Below, piece by piece: positions 10,608 to 22,458 of a stretch of 64,000 nucleotides of DNA. Position 1 is the stretch's first letter. Each line of letters starts with the position of its first letter. The translations under genes were made by a program, and so were the position numbers. Under the pieces are notes generated by a model. That model did no database searches. It saw nothing but the letters and a program-made list of their open reading frames with translations, and had not been told where the DNA came from. The stretch comes from Orbilia blumenaviensis (lineage: Eukaryota > Ascomycota > Orbiliomycetes > Orbiliales > Orbiliaceae), in contig JAVHNS010000015.1 of assembly GCA_036872755.1 (NCBI GenBank), forward strand, positions 1,269,971-1,333,970, in the 5' to 3' direction.

Positions 10608-12816
10608 ATGAAGAGGGCTATGTCGGGCGTATCACAAGGTGAGAGCTTCATATCTCATCCTGCTGGAGCAAACTAATTATAACGTCATGGTATGTCAATA
10701 TAGATAGACCAGGGAGCCGGCTCGTGGATGAGTTGGAAGCAGTCATCCGGAGGAAGAGACAAGGTATATATTTCGTATATGTTCCGATCTTCAGGTTCTC
10801 ACTAAACAGACAGCAGGAGACTTTACCCGTTCTATAGACGTTCCCCGGCTTAGGAGGATAACCGAGTGCATTGCAGCTGAAGTAGAGCTGTATCCTGCAT
10901 TTCCCGAAGGAGAAGACGATGTTTCTTTTACCACCGAGGACAGCGAGCCTCTTTCGCTCGATAAAGAGAGGATATACGAGGGCAAAGTGTTCCTGCTGAC
11001 ACACGATGTCATGAGACATGTCCTCGAAAGCTACTCACCGGCTGCAGGAGCTCCCGAGTTCGACTGGTTCGCACAGTGGGACTGGAAGGGCAGATATCCA
11101 GCTGTGGATCGAAACCTGCGGGTTGCGCTCAAGCGTCACGGGATGAGAACGGATGCGATCTTTATACCAGACCAGGACCACTCCCGGTGGCACAGCCAGG
11201 AGCCGGCGATGTGGAAACTGGCCCAGGATACTCTCGAAACCGAGAGGTACATCCACTCATGTACCGATCATGCGATCTTGATCTTCGTGGTACACAAGCT
11301 GCCAGACTCCATCACGAACTTCGACATCAAGTTCACCGATAGTTGTGGGTCAGTCCGGAGGTTTGAAGAAGAGTCGAACTTGGAAACGATTGATTATAAT
11401 GTGAAAGATGTGGATCACTACGTTGGCTGCGAGATTGCTAAGCGATTTAACGGAGTTCTTTCATCGAACCTTCGCTTCCCGAGAATGGCCGACGAAGATA
11501 GTGACCAAGAGAACCAGCCGCCAGCGGGAGACGGCGGATTTACAACGACAAAGAACCCCAAGTTCAAGCGGATAAACAACCGCGAGAAGCCCCAGGAAGC
11601 CCAAGAAAAGCCCAAGCAGCCCAGACAGCCCAAACAGAAGAAGCTGGGGGAGATGGGGGTCATTAAGAGACCAAAACTACCAAGATCCGAGGGCGGCGAG
11701 GAGTCTGGTCCAAAATCAGCAGACGACCAGCCCGCTTCGGAGCAATCACAGAAGAGGAGACCAAGAAAGAGATCCAAAACTGTTGATGGTAGCGAGGAGG
11801 AGGTCGAGGAAGTTGCAACTAGAATAGCCGATGCCATTCAGGTCCTGAGCGGGGAAGACAAGGAAGCAGTCGCAAGAGGAAGAGCTTCTTGCATTGTAAG
11901 ACTCTCCCACAGCTGCCTGACCGGGCCTGTCATCCATAGTATCTGGCAAGCCCTGCGCTCTCGCGACGGTAGCTTTCTGTGCGACTTTTCAGCGAGAGAC
12001 TTGGCACGGGCGGTGGACCTTCTTGGGGTCACTCGTAAAGTCAGAACCATGGGCGTGAGGAATGTTCACAATGCCGGCAGGCAGAAAAAGTTCATATCCA
12101 GTGTGGTATTTGCCAGTATTGAAAAGTCGAACACAGCTCTGTTCCTCAACTACTTTGAAACGGCGCTGATGACGTTGGTTTCCTACCTCGACTACAAGAA
12201 TAAGCTGGAGACACCAGATCAGAATGGCAAACCGGTCGATAAAACCAAGCTTCTCGATGAGATGTGCCGTGAGGCGGTCCCGGAAGCGATGAAACTGCTG
12301 CACAAAGACGCAGTGCCGTTCAATACTTTGCCCGTTGAACAACAAGACCACCTGTTGAAGACTATACGGGCGAAGCTACACGACTACAACGGTGCGGGGA
12401 AGTTTTGGCACGGGATCATCACTACCGGGTTGGAGGATGGCAAAGGGTTGGGGCTGGGGGCACTCATTATGTTCGACTTCTTTGGTGACGCGAAAACCAC
12501 GAGATACAGGTAAGTTGGAGAGACTACGGCTCCTACCACTCCGTGAGCTAACTGTCTCAGTTTGTACAAGCAGTACGGGCCCCGCCACTCGGATCTGATT
12601 ACTTCGCACCTCGAAAGGTCGATCCCAGGGATCAGGGACATTCGCGTGGTTCTCGAAAACATCGCACTCGAAATACTTGGCTTCCGGTTGGAGAAAGGCC
12701 ACACAACAGCATGCCGTCTGACCGAAATGGACGGCGATGAAGCGCAAGACATCGCTAACGAGACGGTCGACCGTGCAAGGAGGGTGGACGTATTTCGAGA
12801 GGCGCTCGAAGATTGA
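10608..12816 (+). CDS. Unknown 680-residue protein, paralog of 16079-17767
   Basis: Assembled model: exons 10608-10638, 10704-10763, 10814-12509 and 12561-12816, with GT-AG introns and an open frame throughout. The N-terminal domain includes TDAIFIPDQDHSRW. A basic, Pro/Lys/Glu-rich low-complexity linker in the middle (around 11560-11800; REKPQEAQEKPKQPRQPK, RRPRKRSK) looks like a nuclear-localisation and nucleic-acid-contact region. A helical C-terminal domain contains GLGLGALIMFDFF just before the last intron and IALEILGF after it. The gene at 16079 has matching pieces (SAIFIPNDSC, KLGFGAFILFDI, ITLSLAGF) and a phase-2 intron at the same place, so the two are paralogs. The family is not recognised. 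The large linker is absent from the paralog. Confidence 0.7.
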
Positions 12817-13037
12817 TTTGTTACCGTATATTTATTACCCTCGTCTGAACAGCGCTGCAGCGCCATATAATATCTATTTTTTGTTTCCTCTAACTAGTTA
12901 CAACACAGTAGCAGCTGTAACATGCAATGGCAATACCAACAACATAAAGTAAAAAATAAAATAAAATGAAAATAAATAAACAAAATTAATCATAAAAAAT
13001 AGAAGCAAATAAATGGATGGGCGGTGGAGAAGAGAGG

Positions 13038-13117
<80 letters not shown>

Positions 13118-13187
13118 CTGCCGGCGGAAGGGGTAAATGTAGTTCACGGGCGAGCAGAAGGTTACGAGCAAAGATGGTTGGGCTTAG
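12817..13187. repeat. Intergenic with a (GA)n microsatellite
   Basis: The spacer between two convergent genes (stops at 12816 and 13188). A perfect GA dinucleotide tract spans about 13041-13115. AT-rich sequence at 12940-13010 could serve polyadenylation. Apparent open frames across the GA tract (Glu-Arg or Ser-Leu repeats) are artefacts. Confidence 0.9.
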
Positions 13188-15260
13188 TTAGCGAGACTCA
13201 TATTCTGATACCTGACGCGTCATCTCATTAGTCCACCGGGGGAGATAGTCTTTTGTGATATCCTCGCAAAACGATTTGAGAAGGCGTTCAGTTTTGGGGC
13301 CCGAAGAGCCGCTCAATAAATAACTGACCAGTTCCAGGTTGCTTGGCTCCTCCCAGGGGCTCGCGCCTATTTGGCAGAGCGAGATCTTGCATTCTGTATC
13401 CAGCTTCGCAATGCCAGCCGGTACTGCTTCACCATCGTTCTGGGGGCGAAAGGGGCTCGTGTTCTGATGGGCGTCGGCGCAAGACTTGCGCACAGACTCA
13501 GCTACATCATGGTCTGGGAGGAGGGAGGTTGAAGAGTCGAAAGCAACAAAGCTCTTGTCCCCGTAAACTTTGTGGCTGACTGTGGCCTTCTTCACAATGA
13601 ACAAGAGATCACCCACAGCTCGTTGGATAATTTTTTGAGGCGTCCCGTCGGAGAAGGCGAGAGTGGTTTCTACGGTTGTATTCCCGCCAAGGACAACAAA
13701 CACGGAGCCTGGATCCGCCTCTGAGGTATCGCCTTGCTGCGCCGATGTTATCTGGTTCACCCCAGTGCCTACGCAGAGAGTGTGGGGGCTTGCGCTCCTG
13801 AGGATTGAGTGGATCACGAACAACCTGGGATCGCGATAGATGATTTGCTGGAGAACGCCATGCTGGAGATGTTCGATCCGCCCCGTGTTGTCATAAAAAG
13901 CGAGCTCGGCATCTGCAATACGAAGGATGGTTGGGTTGTCCAAAGCCCACTGGTAAAAGCCTCTGATGAAGAGGTATCCTTCATCGTGTACTACTGACAC
14001 AGCAAACTGGCTGGGATCTAGATCCATCAAACGCAGCGCGCCGGAGAGCTCGATGTTGAATGGTGGCAGACCTGTATGCAACCGCATTTTATAATACTGG
14101 ACCTGCGGTAGCGAGCTGGGATCAAAAAGTTTGCTGTACAGCTGTTTAATGTGATATTCGCAGGGTTGGCCGCTTAACAGTCTTCTTAATCCGCTTGCGC
14201 TTAGGTGTTTATCCGCGTCTATAGCCATAACGTCGTCCCTGATGGTCAAGGGGCAGTCACATAGCCTCAAGTCGCATATGCGTTCCGTGGTGTTGCTTAG
14301 GGGGCTGTCCGGTGGATCAGTCAACCCATCATCATCATCGTCAGCCATCGGGATGTCTTCCATCGGACTGCTCGCGGTGCGCTGTCTTCCAGCAGGAGCT
14401 TCCGTCTCAGTATCCGAGTCTCCAGAATCAGGCTCTGCATCAGAGCTGCTAGCCGTATCGGGGCTGAGAACTAGGCATCGCCGTACACATTCGTCTCCGG
14501 TGAGACCAAAAGTCTCCAGTACATTCTTGTTCAAGAATATCTGTATTCCCGGGCGGCCGGGGACCGTGAATGGTACTAACTGACGATAATGCCGAAGGCT
14601 ATCCATGGTCTCTTGGTCTAGGACAGCGCAGGGAGAGTCATGGAAGGTTTTGAAGGCCCATTGGACATCCCTGTGCGTCCAGAAAGGCTGGGCATCGATA
14701 GTCGCGAGACTTTTGGTAAGCCGATCCGCCATGACTTTGTTCGTTGCCTGAAAGATTTCTTCCACCGTAGGCGGTGGTTTCAAGCCCAAGAAGGACTTTA
14801 AATTCGTCGTAAACTCCACAACAACGTGGAACCGATACGGCAACAACAAGAGATTGCGGGATACTTTAAGGCTAGTCTCAAGGATTCGAAAGTTGTTACT
14901 CAGGGTTATCTGGCGGCTACTTGGTGATTCGGTACCTCGAACTTTAGGGTTGGCCTTTCCGGCGCTCGTCTTTGGAGATCCCGGCGCGAGCATGTCGTTT
15001 ATGGTATGGGTTGAGAAACCGCGGGTTTCGCGAAGGTATGTTCTTATCGCTGTACTCACGGCAAGGAAGCACCCTTTCGATTTTATCTGTGCCAGAGCCT
15101 TGTGACACTTCGTTGCCAGTTTCAGGCAGTCCGCCTTTTCCAAACCATCAAAGCTCGCCGAAATCACGATAACAATAACTCCGTTAGTTATCCCGACTGT
15201 CTCAGCGAGCTTGACGATCTTATCGACAACGAGACCAGATTCCACGCTTTGGGGATCCAT
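13188..15260 (-). CDS. Unknown 690-residue protein
   Basis: Seen: a single open frame, ATG at 15260, no intron needed. The N-terminal half is mixed helical. Residues ~275-330 are an acidic low-complexity linker (SGDSDTETEA, MADDDDDG). A short Cys pair, LCDCPL, follows near 345. Residues ~475-570 read as a run of beta strands (SVFVVLGGNTTVE, GDLLFIVKKATVSHKVYG, KSFVAFD), loosely like a double-stranded beta-helix, but no HxD/E iron motif is obvious. It is not a family I recognise. It lies between the two paralogs at 10608 and 16079, convergent with the first and divergent from the second. Codon use looks like the neighbours. Confidence 0.65.
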   Translation of the reverse strand: MDPQSVESGLVVDKIVKLAETVGITNGVIVIVISASFDGLEKADCLKLATKCHKALAQIKSKGCFLAVSTAIRTYLRETRGFSTHTINDMLAPGSPKTSAGKANPKVRGTESPSSRQITLSNNFRILETSLKVSRNLLLLPYRFHVVVEFTTNLKSFLGLKPPPTVEEIFQATNKVMADRLTKSLATIDAQPFWTHRDVQWAFKTFHDSPCAVLDQETMDSLRHYRQLVPFTVPGRPGIQIFLNKNVLETFGLTGDECVRRCLVLSPDTASSSDAEPDSGDSDTETEAPAGRQRTASSPMEDIPMADDDDDGLTDPPDSPLSNTTERICDLRLCDCPLTIRDDVMAIDADKHLSASGLRRLLSGQPCEYHIKQLYSKLFDPSSLPQVQYYKMRLHTGLPPFNIELSGALRLMDLDPSQFAVSVVHDEGYLFIRGFYQWALDNPTILRIADAELAFYDNTGRIEHLQHGVLQQIIYRDPRLFVIHSILRSASPHTLCVGTGVNQITSAQQGDTSEADPGSVFVVLGGNTTVETTLAFSDGTPQKIIQRAVGDLLFIVKKATVSHKVYGDKSFVAFDSSTSLLPDHDVAESVRKSCADAHQNTSPFRPQNDGEAVPAGIAKLDTECKISLCQIGASPWEEPSNLELVSYLLSGSSGPKTERLLKSFCEDITKDYLPRWTNEMTRQVSEYESR

Positions 15261-16078
15261 GACTACTTCACCATTAGCTCTTGAATACTATTCCTACCAA
15301 AAAAAAAAAAGAAAAAAAGAAGGCTTACCTAGTTGAGTTGGGCGATAGGTGTACAGAGCGGGTGCAACTAAGTAGACTTGGTGGCAAGTCTGTAGTGCCA
15401 TTAGTACCTCTTCGAATACCGCTTGTAGCACGAAAACCTACCCAGCTATATCAACAAGCTGTTGACAAGCGGTAGAGACAGGTGGTCGTCCGAGCAAAAA
15501 TGAGTGGTGGTTCGAGTAGAAATGATGAATGGTGATGGTTCGAGCAGAAATGGGTGGCTATTCGAGCACAGATGGATGCCAAATGGCAGTGACCGCCGGA
15601 GGGAAGGAGCTATGCTGCCATCAGTGGCTATTCGAATAGATGATTATGTAGATACAGCTTACCTTGTCGGATCAAGAGTACTGGGAGGGAAGACGGGCGA
15701 TGGCTAGAGCAGAGATGCTGATGGTTGGAGGGGAGCGTGCAGGTGGAATATGCTGAGAGGGAGCCCTAAGGTTGTTGCACCTATGTTATCTTTTATGTAC
15801 TTAGCCCAATATATAATATGCTGCATAGCCTAAGGTCTACACCTCACACTCACCCGCACCCAACCCACTGGGAGCGAATCACGATACTCCACGCCCTCGA
15901 AGCCCGGTTTACGCCTACAGTCTAGACTTTCATTGCTCCTCTAGGTTCAGTGTGTTACATACAGTTTATTCTCGAAGCTAGCTGAAAGGCTGCTGTGAAA
16001 AGCTTCGAAGGAGCGGTTCCCACCACCACCACCTCTCGGCCCATTACATTCCCCATAAGCTCCCCATATTTTACCGCG
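15261..16078. other. Intergenic with a minisatellite
   Basis: The spacer between divergent genes. It holds the imperfect minisatellite listed separately (15485-15735). The last ~200 bp before 16079 are pyrimidine/CA-rich (caccaccaccacctctcggc), a plausible promoter and leader for the downstream gene. Confidence 0.5.
15485..15735. repeat. Imperfect minisatellite, about 24-30 bp units
   Basis: About six diverged units built on GGTTCGAGCAGAAATG-like cores, for example near 15508, 15536, 15558, 15628 and 15700. They are separated by GGTG/GATG-rich sequence. No coding potential is supported. Confidence 0.7.
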
Positions 16079-17767
16079 ATGGCTCCCAAGAGTAAGATTA
16101 ATATTGCATGAACGATCCAAATGTCCTAGCAAGTAGCTAAACACTCTGCAGGGGTCAAAAGCAGCAGCAGGAGAGCCTCGAAGGGCGACGCTGAAAACAA
16201 AGGTAGCAGACTAGCTGGCAGTAAGTAGTCCCTGCATGTCGCTCTATTTCTACCCAATGACTGACGCTTATGATATAATAGCGCACCCACCAAAGAAAGA
16301 TGGCAAGGCTATCGATTCCAACGTCGGAAACGAAGTCTGCGCGGTGGATCCTCTCAAAGTGGTCAGGGTTATCGTGCAGGTCATTTCGCTGGAGGATGTA
16401 AACGCAATCATCCGCGATATGTCCTCGGCTACGACGATACCGACCAAACTTTGGCCGACAGCGATCAGGCAGTGGAATCTCGGGTACCCATTCTTTAAGA
16501 ATCTGTTGAAAGAGCTGGAGAGCGCTGGGATTCAAGTTTCGGCTATATTTATTCCCAACGACAGCTGTACAGCTGACTTGGCCAGTGCACCATCCGCGTG
16601 GTGCCTATGCACTACTTCCATCCAAGCTGACTCATATCTATGCTGCACTTTGAGATCCGCAATTCCAGTAGTATGCATAAGCAATCCCAGTTTCGAAATG
16701 AGGATGGGCTCTGTAGCAGACTACGAGGGAGAGATCGAAAAGGAAAATCTTGCCGGCAATGCTCGAATCATCGACGAGGCCATAAAACTAAACATGTTGA
16801 TGACACGGAACCCGTTCCACTCGCTCAAAGATTGGGGGCAGGTCCAGCAGTTGGATTCAGAAGAGGCTCTCAGCGAAGAGGAGCAATACTGCATCGACAG
16901 CTGTCTGACCTCACAGGTGCTCGTAGCGATCAAGAAGGCGTGGGCACGAAGATCCAATGAACCGACCGTCCCTGGAGCCATGGGTAACAGCCTACTGGGA
17001 CTACTCCAGAAGTTCGCTGGAAGCAAAGAAAAGCTGACTGCGGGGCAATTTAAGTCTCAACCCGCCGTGTCATCGGTGCCCGAGAGCTTCCTTGACCCAG
17101 ACAACGTCAAGCCAGGGGTGGATTTGGAATCTAGGATCATGTATTGTTTTCAGCTGGTCTTGTCACGGCTGTACTACGAGGAGGTGGAGAACGAAAGCTG
17201 GGGGCTCCCGGAACTTGTTGATCCTATGGATTTAATTGTGCACAGGCTGTCCAACTCCAAGGAGCCGAAGATCGAAGATGAAGGCGAATTGAAACGGCTG
17301 CGGATGCGTTTCTTAGAGAACCAGAGGTTTGGGAAGATCTGGCTGAACTTGATCCGAGGATATGGGTCGTACGCAAAGCCTCCGGCGGCTGCGAAGTGCA
17401 AGCTTGGTTTCGGCGCATTCATTCTCTTCGATATCGACGAGTCATCGTCGTCTGGAATCACTTTTGAAGAGTAAGAGCCACCCATAGCTTCCTCAGGAAC
17501 ACAGCTAACAGAATTTACAGCATTCACGATGGCCTACAGACAACCGATCCTTCCAAAATATACAACAAGCTACGGGAAGAAATCCGGGACTTCGAGGCGG
17601 CCTTGCCTACGTTGGAAAACATCACGCTGTCGTTGGCCGGGTTCGCTCTCGCAGGCTGGTGGGAAGGCGTCGACTGTCCTTTGTTCCACAAGTCCAGCAA
17701 CGAGATATTGCAAGAGGTCGGGAACAGGAACAACGTAGCGAGGCTGATTATCCCGCGCTTCTCATAG
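16079..17767 (+). CDS. Unknown 505-residue protein, paralog of 10608-12816
   Basis: Assembled model: exons 16079-16091, 16152-16220, 16282-17470 and 17521-17767, with consensus GT-AG introns and a single open frame. The N-terminus is basic (KSSSRRASK). An alpha/beta domain follows, with VRVIVQVISLEDVN and SAIFIPNDSC. Then come helical segments, KLGFGAFILFDI at the last intron, and LENITLSLAGF after it. The phase-2 intron after the FILFDI region lies where the paralog at 10608 has one. Both genes are on the plus strand, either side of the 690-residue gene, which suggests a local duplication. No known domain is recognised. Expression and function cannot be inferred. Confidence 0.7.
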
Positions 17768-18030
17768 GCCTATAACTGGGTGCCAACGAGTCTCACCGTG
17801 GCGGATTGGAGGTTTTATCCATTTATTATTTCTTTTTATTACAAATACGTACAACCAGCGTATATAACCCAACCACGCCCCTTCTTTTCTCCCCTCAGTA
17901 TATACACAAGTGGCCACACAAGTGGCCACACAATATAGATGCTGCTGACACCTGGAAATTTTCTCCGCGCTTACATGATGGCGACGAAATATGTATATAA
18001 TTGTGTGGCTCGAAATTTGCCCCCTAAGCT
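17768..18030. repeat. Intergenic with a short tandem duplication
   Basis: A 13-bp tandem repeat (cacaagtggccac, starting about 17906) is present. No gene is supported here; 17880-18000 could be the 3' end of the upstream gene's transcript. Confidence 0.5.
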
Positions 18031-18264
18031 TTAATTGGAGTTTCTAGTAACCGCTCAAGCTCTCTAAAGTCGGGCCTAGTCACCGAAATTATAGTCCCGG
18101 AGAAATATTGCCAAGGGATCGTTGCTGCGGACCTAACTACTATCTGCGATGTAACTGGAGGCGCCAGTATAGTAATCCAGCTTTCTCTACATGATATTAA
18201 TACGTTGGTTACCGAGTACTATAGTCGCCAAAGTTCCAGCTTTCGAAAGCTCGAAGTATACTAG
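18031..18264 (+). pseudogene. Possible relic of a third paralog of the 10608/16079 family
   Basis: An open stretch of 77 codons without a start ATG ends at a TAG. It encodes IVIQLSLHDINTLVTEYYS, which resembles VIVQVISLEDVNAIIRDMS of the protein at 16079 (S-L-x-D-V/I-N pattern). The paralog continues beyond this point, whereas here the frame stops. It lies just downstream of the full-length copy. The call rests on one short stretch of similarity. Confidence 0.35.
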
Positions 18265-18781
18265 GACAGTGAACCACGCTTAACTCGAAAGCGTTCCCAC
18301 CCACTTCCCTCTTTGTTTCATGTCTGCTGCTGCTGTAAACTTGTGAACGGCAGAGGAAGCTACTTTAAGTTTGCCAACCGTAGACGTTGGAAGGAGGAGA
18401 AGCGAAGCCAAAGGAGGCAGCCGAATTGAATAAATAGTAAGTCAAATACACTGGTTAAGGAGATTAGTCTAATTTGGACCCTAGTTTCTGGACAGACGCC
18501 CCTGGAGAAGTATTTACAGATTGTAGGTGTAAAGTGGTCTCGTTGGAACGAGACAACACGGCGTGTAAAGTATGTTACAATACTTTGCATGGCAAAGTAG
18601 CAGCCCCATATACCTTCGGCAAACAAATAAAATAAATAAAAAGACAACGTAAGCCAACTCCGTATATATCGAGAGATTCGATGCCAAGCACCGAGGGCCC
18701 TTCTAGTGCCACCAAAGATGAAGCAGAACTGACGATATATCATGGATGGGATTTGACTGAGCCCAATGCGAGCATTCAATA
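18265..18781. other. Intergenic
   Basis: Nothing convincing. A minus-strand open frame of 141 codons covers much of it but has transposed, hydrophobic low-quality composition and no recognised motif. Confidence 0.4.
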
Positions 18782-21700
18782 TCAAAGAGGGGAGTAGGCG
18801 TCAAGCATAGGGAGGAGGGCGTTCTCGATGTTAAAATCGGTTCCGAAAGACTGTGTATCTAGCATATCCGTGTCGCCATCGGCCTCGGTTGAGACTGATA
18901 CAAGTCCTGAGCCGCTATTCCTGCTTTCGCACTCGTCAAGCAATCTTGCTGCGGTTGGTTCATGCGGGACGAGAGGAATGTCCGAGAGTAGTCTCATCTG
19001 CCGGATCAGATTCTCGTTTGACCTGAAGAGTGCGAGGGCATAAGCCTTAGACACTGTTTCTTGTTAGATTTGCTCACTTTCACAGTATCTAGTCTGAGAC
19101 CAGACCAGAGTATCTTGGGAACACAAAACAACAAAAAAAAAAAAGAAAGAAAGAGGCGGGAAGGGTTTAGCATACATTTAGAAGCCAGAACAGGGGGATA
19201 CACCACCCATTCGGGCAGCTCGTCCAGCGCTCCAATGAAGACCTGCCAATACACGGAGGCATGGCGCGACTCCGTAATTGACTCTGCAGTTATCCCAATG
19301 ATATCATTAGCGTCAACCCCGTAGGAGAAGTCCCGCATATCGTTGGTATGGCCGGCTTGGTAAGCGTAGATGTTGACACTCTGATTCCGCTGCCTCTCTA
19401 TTACCAGCGACAGTGGCTCAACGTATCTTTTGGCTATCGCTATCGCAATCTGTCGGTACTTGCGCGGCCTGAGTTCGAAATCCATCACGCTAAAGGCCTC
19501 CTCCTCCATGAAGGCGGCCAGGCGTTCCGCCCTCCACCTTTCAGCATTAGGGGTCACGAACAGGAATGGGCTTTTCTTAAGCTCTCGTGATCTTTCCAAT
19601 AAATACCAATAAAACGGAAGGACAGTAGTGAGATAGTAAATGATCTGGTCGGCGAGGAAGGGGGGCGGAAACCGGCATATATTCTAGATCGTTAGAACAG
19701 TCTACAAAGGTACGTAGAATGGGGGGGGGCTTCGAGGCATACCTTGAGTTTTCCCTTAGTCTCCTGGGTCTTGGAGTAGGACGTGGTAATCATTACGGTG
19801 CGATTCTCGATGATATAGATATTCCGCTGGTGATACTCCGTGTTTTTGAAGCGGAGGGTCAGGATCTCTGTGCTTCGTATAGGCTGCCCGCAGGTGAACT
19901 GCATGGCGAGACACAGCAGTGCCAGATAGCGAGAGACATGAGTTGTATATTGTTCGACAGCGCTGTCCAGTAGAACATCCATGTTGCCATACAGTCTCCC
20001 CTTCTTGGCCGGGTCTCTCATCAACGAAATCACCATGAACCTGGACAGCTCCTGGATGGTAGAATGATTTCGCTGATCGCTTCTGAAACTCCAGTCGGCT
20101 GCTGTATTACTAGGGACGTCAAAAAGTCTATCCGGTAGCGGGGGCCAACCCCCTCGGTCGGTGGAGAATAGCAGATAATTAAGCTCTGTCTCTAGACACT
20201 CGAAGACATGTTTTACTAGGGATGTGAATTTGGGAATACTGAAGCATTCTCCATCCAGGTTCAGACTCTGATAACCATCTTCGACATTCCACTGTACTTG
20301 TCCGGGAGCAGCGTGGTTCCTCAAATGGAAAGCCCCCGCGCTATGCAGGCCGAGAATCTCGCCTGCGGTGGTCCGACAGGAGTCCTTCAGGCGTTGGCAT
20401 ATCTCATCAGCACTGGCGTGGAACCTTTGGGTCCTCGCCGGCTCTGCCAAAGCTTCGTCGCCATCCACTGCGTCCCAGCAAGAGCGGAGGGCTACCAACC
20501 GGAAACAAAACATTAGGCCTGCTAGAAGCGGGGTGTACCGCTCAGGACTTTTAAAAGTCTGATTGCTCGGACAATACCCCATCAGAGCCAGGAAGTTTAC
20601 AGTTAAATTGCCGAACTTGCGGTTGATATATACCTTCTCGGACAGTAATTCCCACATCAAACTGCCGATTTCCGCTGCTAGCGTCTCCGAGGAATCCGGT
20701 TCGACCGCGCAGCGCTTGATGTTTTGGATTATTGCAAGAGTAGCGGAGGGCATGACGACGCCAGTGGCGATTTTGTCGGTTTCGTCGTATGTTATGCGAA
20801 CCACGAAGCATACGAGCCGCGCCATCCACGTGAAATATTTGAGGTGCGTCCGCTTTTGATGCCGGCGCGAAAACGGCCGCAAATCAAGATCCTCATTTGG
20901 AGAGCGAATGTTACGAAGTGTGATGTTGTCAGTGTCGTCTATCAGATTGAGGTACTGGTGCAGGAGCGCCTTTGTCTGTGTGAAAACGGCATCCAGTACT
21001 TCAAAATTCCGGTCTTCCGGTGCCGGTTTATAGGTAAGTCTGGAGAGGGTCGCCATGATTCTCATATCGGCATAGTCATGCCACCCGGTTCTTGTGATCC
21101 AGGGGGGCTCTCGAACTTCCTCGGTGACGACGGCATCCAACTGTCGCATTGCGCTTGCTAAGATGTCTAGCTGCTTCTGGAGTGCCCCCTCCGCCTCAGT
21201 CATGTGGTTCTCGACTTCAGGCACCGCTACTTTGAAGTAGGAACTGCCGATTCCCACCGTGAGGGCCTGCACGTGGCACTTGACGAAGGAGGCACCATTA
21301 CAGGCCTTTCCGTGATGTTTGATGGAATCAAGGGTGGCCCGAAGCCGGCCGCATCTGGTGCATTCGAATCCATCCGAAACCGGAAAATATGGGAACGGCG
21401 GAACCGGGCCAATCCTGCGGAGATGGGGTACCCAGCGAGCAAGGTCTCCATGGGGCAGGAAGGGTAGTGGCGTCAGCTGTCTTTCCAGCGCAATGAGCTC
21501 CGATCTGTTAACCTTCCTACCATGCAGTCGAAGCCGGTGGCTATGGATACGGCTAGGATTGATACAGAAGCCGCAGTCCAGACAGACTAAGGCTCTCAGC
21601 TCGGACACTATCTCGAGGTTGATGTATCTTAGGTTGCGCAAAGTCGTCTGACGTAGGCATCAGTTTTGCGTATTAAATTGCATTCGCCGTTATAATTAGC

Positions 21701-22458
21701 TAGCAGGGTATACAGAGCAGTAACTCACGTCGTCTACGTCGAACGCTCCCTCATCCAATGGTTCCAATTCTGATTCAAGTCAGCGCGCGCGCCCCGCGCG
21801 ATCCACAATTTCGCGGAGAAGACTAACCCAACTCTGGTGCTATTTCCAGCTCTATATGGGCCGCTGTAAGTTCGCTGGCAGAAACACCAACAGGACGTGA
21901 GAGAGGGAGGCTCTCGTCGTCTAACTCCTCGGTGCTCTCTTGGCCATTCTCATCTTCACTCTCCTCTTCTGCGTCGCTTTCGTCTTCTGCATCGCTTCCG
22001 TCTTCGTCGGTCTATAATGTATATATATATGCGCCGTTAGTTCAGCTGCAAGCGTATACATATAGATATACGCGGATATGGCAGGCTCTTACCTGTTCCA
22101 CTCCTTCCTATCATGTACAATTAGCATCGGCCGAGATGATTATGATAAAGGATAAATAGAATAAAATGGGGTAGGCATAACGAGAATGGAGCTGGAGAGG
22201 ATGACTTACTGCTGCAAGATGTACAGCGCAGTCCTTAGCGTGGACGAGCAATGCATTGGGGTTCCTGTATTTGATGCCGCAAGAGCAACTGAAATAACCG
22301 CTGGGGCTCCGCTCTATCAACCGTTTGGAGCCATCTGCATACGTAAGCGTCGTGGTTCTCTGATGGAACTCCCTGCGGTGCTTTGTCAATTCGCAGCTTT
22401 TGGCGAAAACGGCCGTGCAGTTGATTTTGACGCAGCAGAAGACCCGCGAACTCGACAT
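18782..22458 (-). CDS. OrsD-type zinc-finger/recombinase-like protein without helicase (1052 residues)
   Basis: Assembled model: exons 22210-22458, 21828-22011, 21729-21769, 19743-21647, 19176-19683 and 18782-19053, phases consistent throughout. Two finger-like motifs lie in exon 1 (CCVKINC...H; FSCSCG...H). An acidic linker follows (SDAEDESDAEEESEDE), then an OrsD region with LVCLDCGFC and FECTRCGR. Exon 4 ends in CGQPIRSTEILTLRF. Exon 5 has IIYYLTTVLPF, KSPFLF, RKYRQIAIAIAKR and YQAGHTNDMRDFSYG. These match the TLH gene at 1-4293 motif by motif, including the intron before the xICRF/CIYRF segment. Instead of a helicase, exon 6 gives a short acidic tail ending at 18782. The gene is complete and helicase-free. 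The recombinase interpretation is inference. Confidence 0.75.

Noticed and set aside
11418..11837. 139-codon antisense frame
   Set aside because: It is opposite the Pro/Lys-rich linker of the gene at 10608 and is a shadow of its codon pattern.
12986..13231. Open frames with Glu-Arg or Ser-Leu runs
   Set aside because: They are generated by the (GA)n microsatellite.
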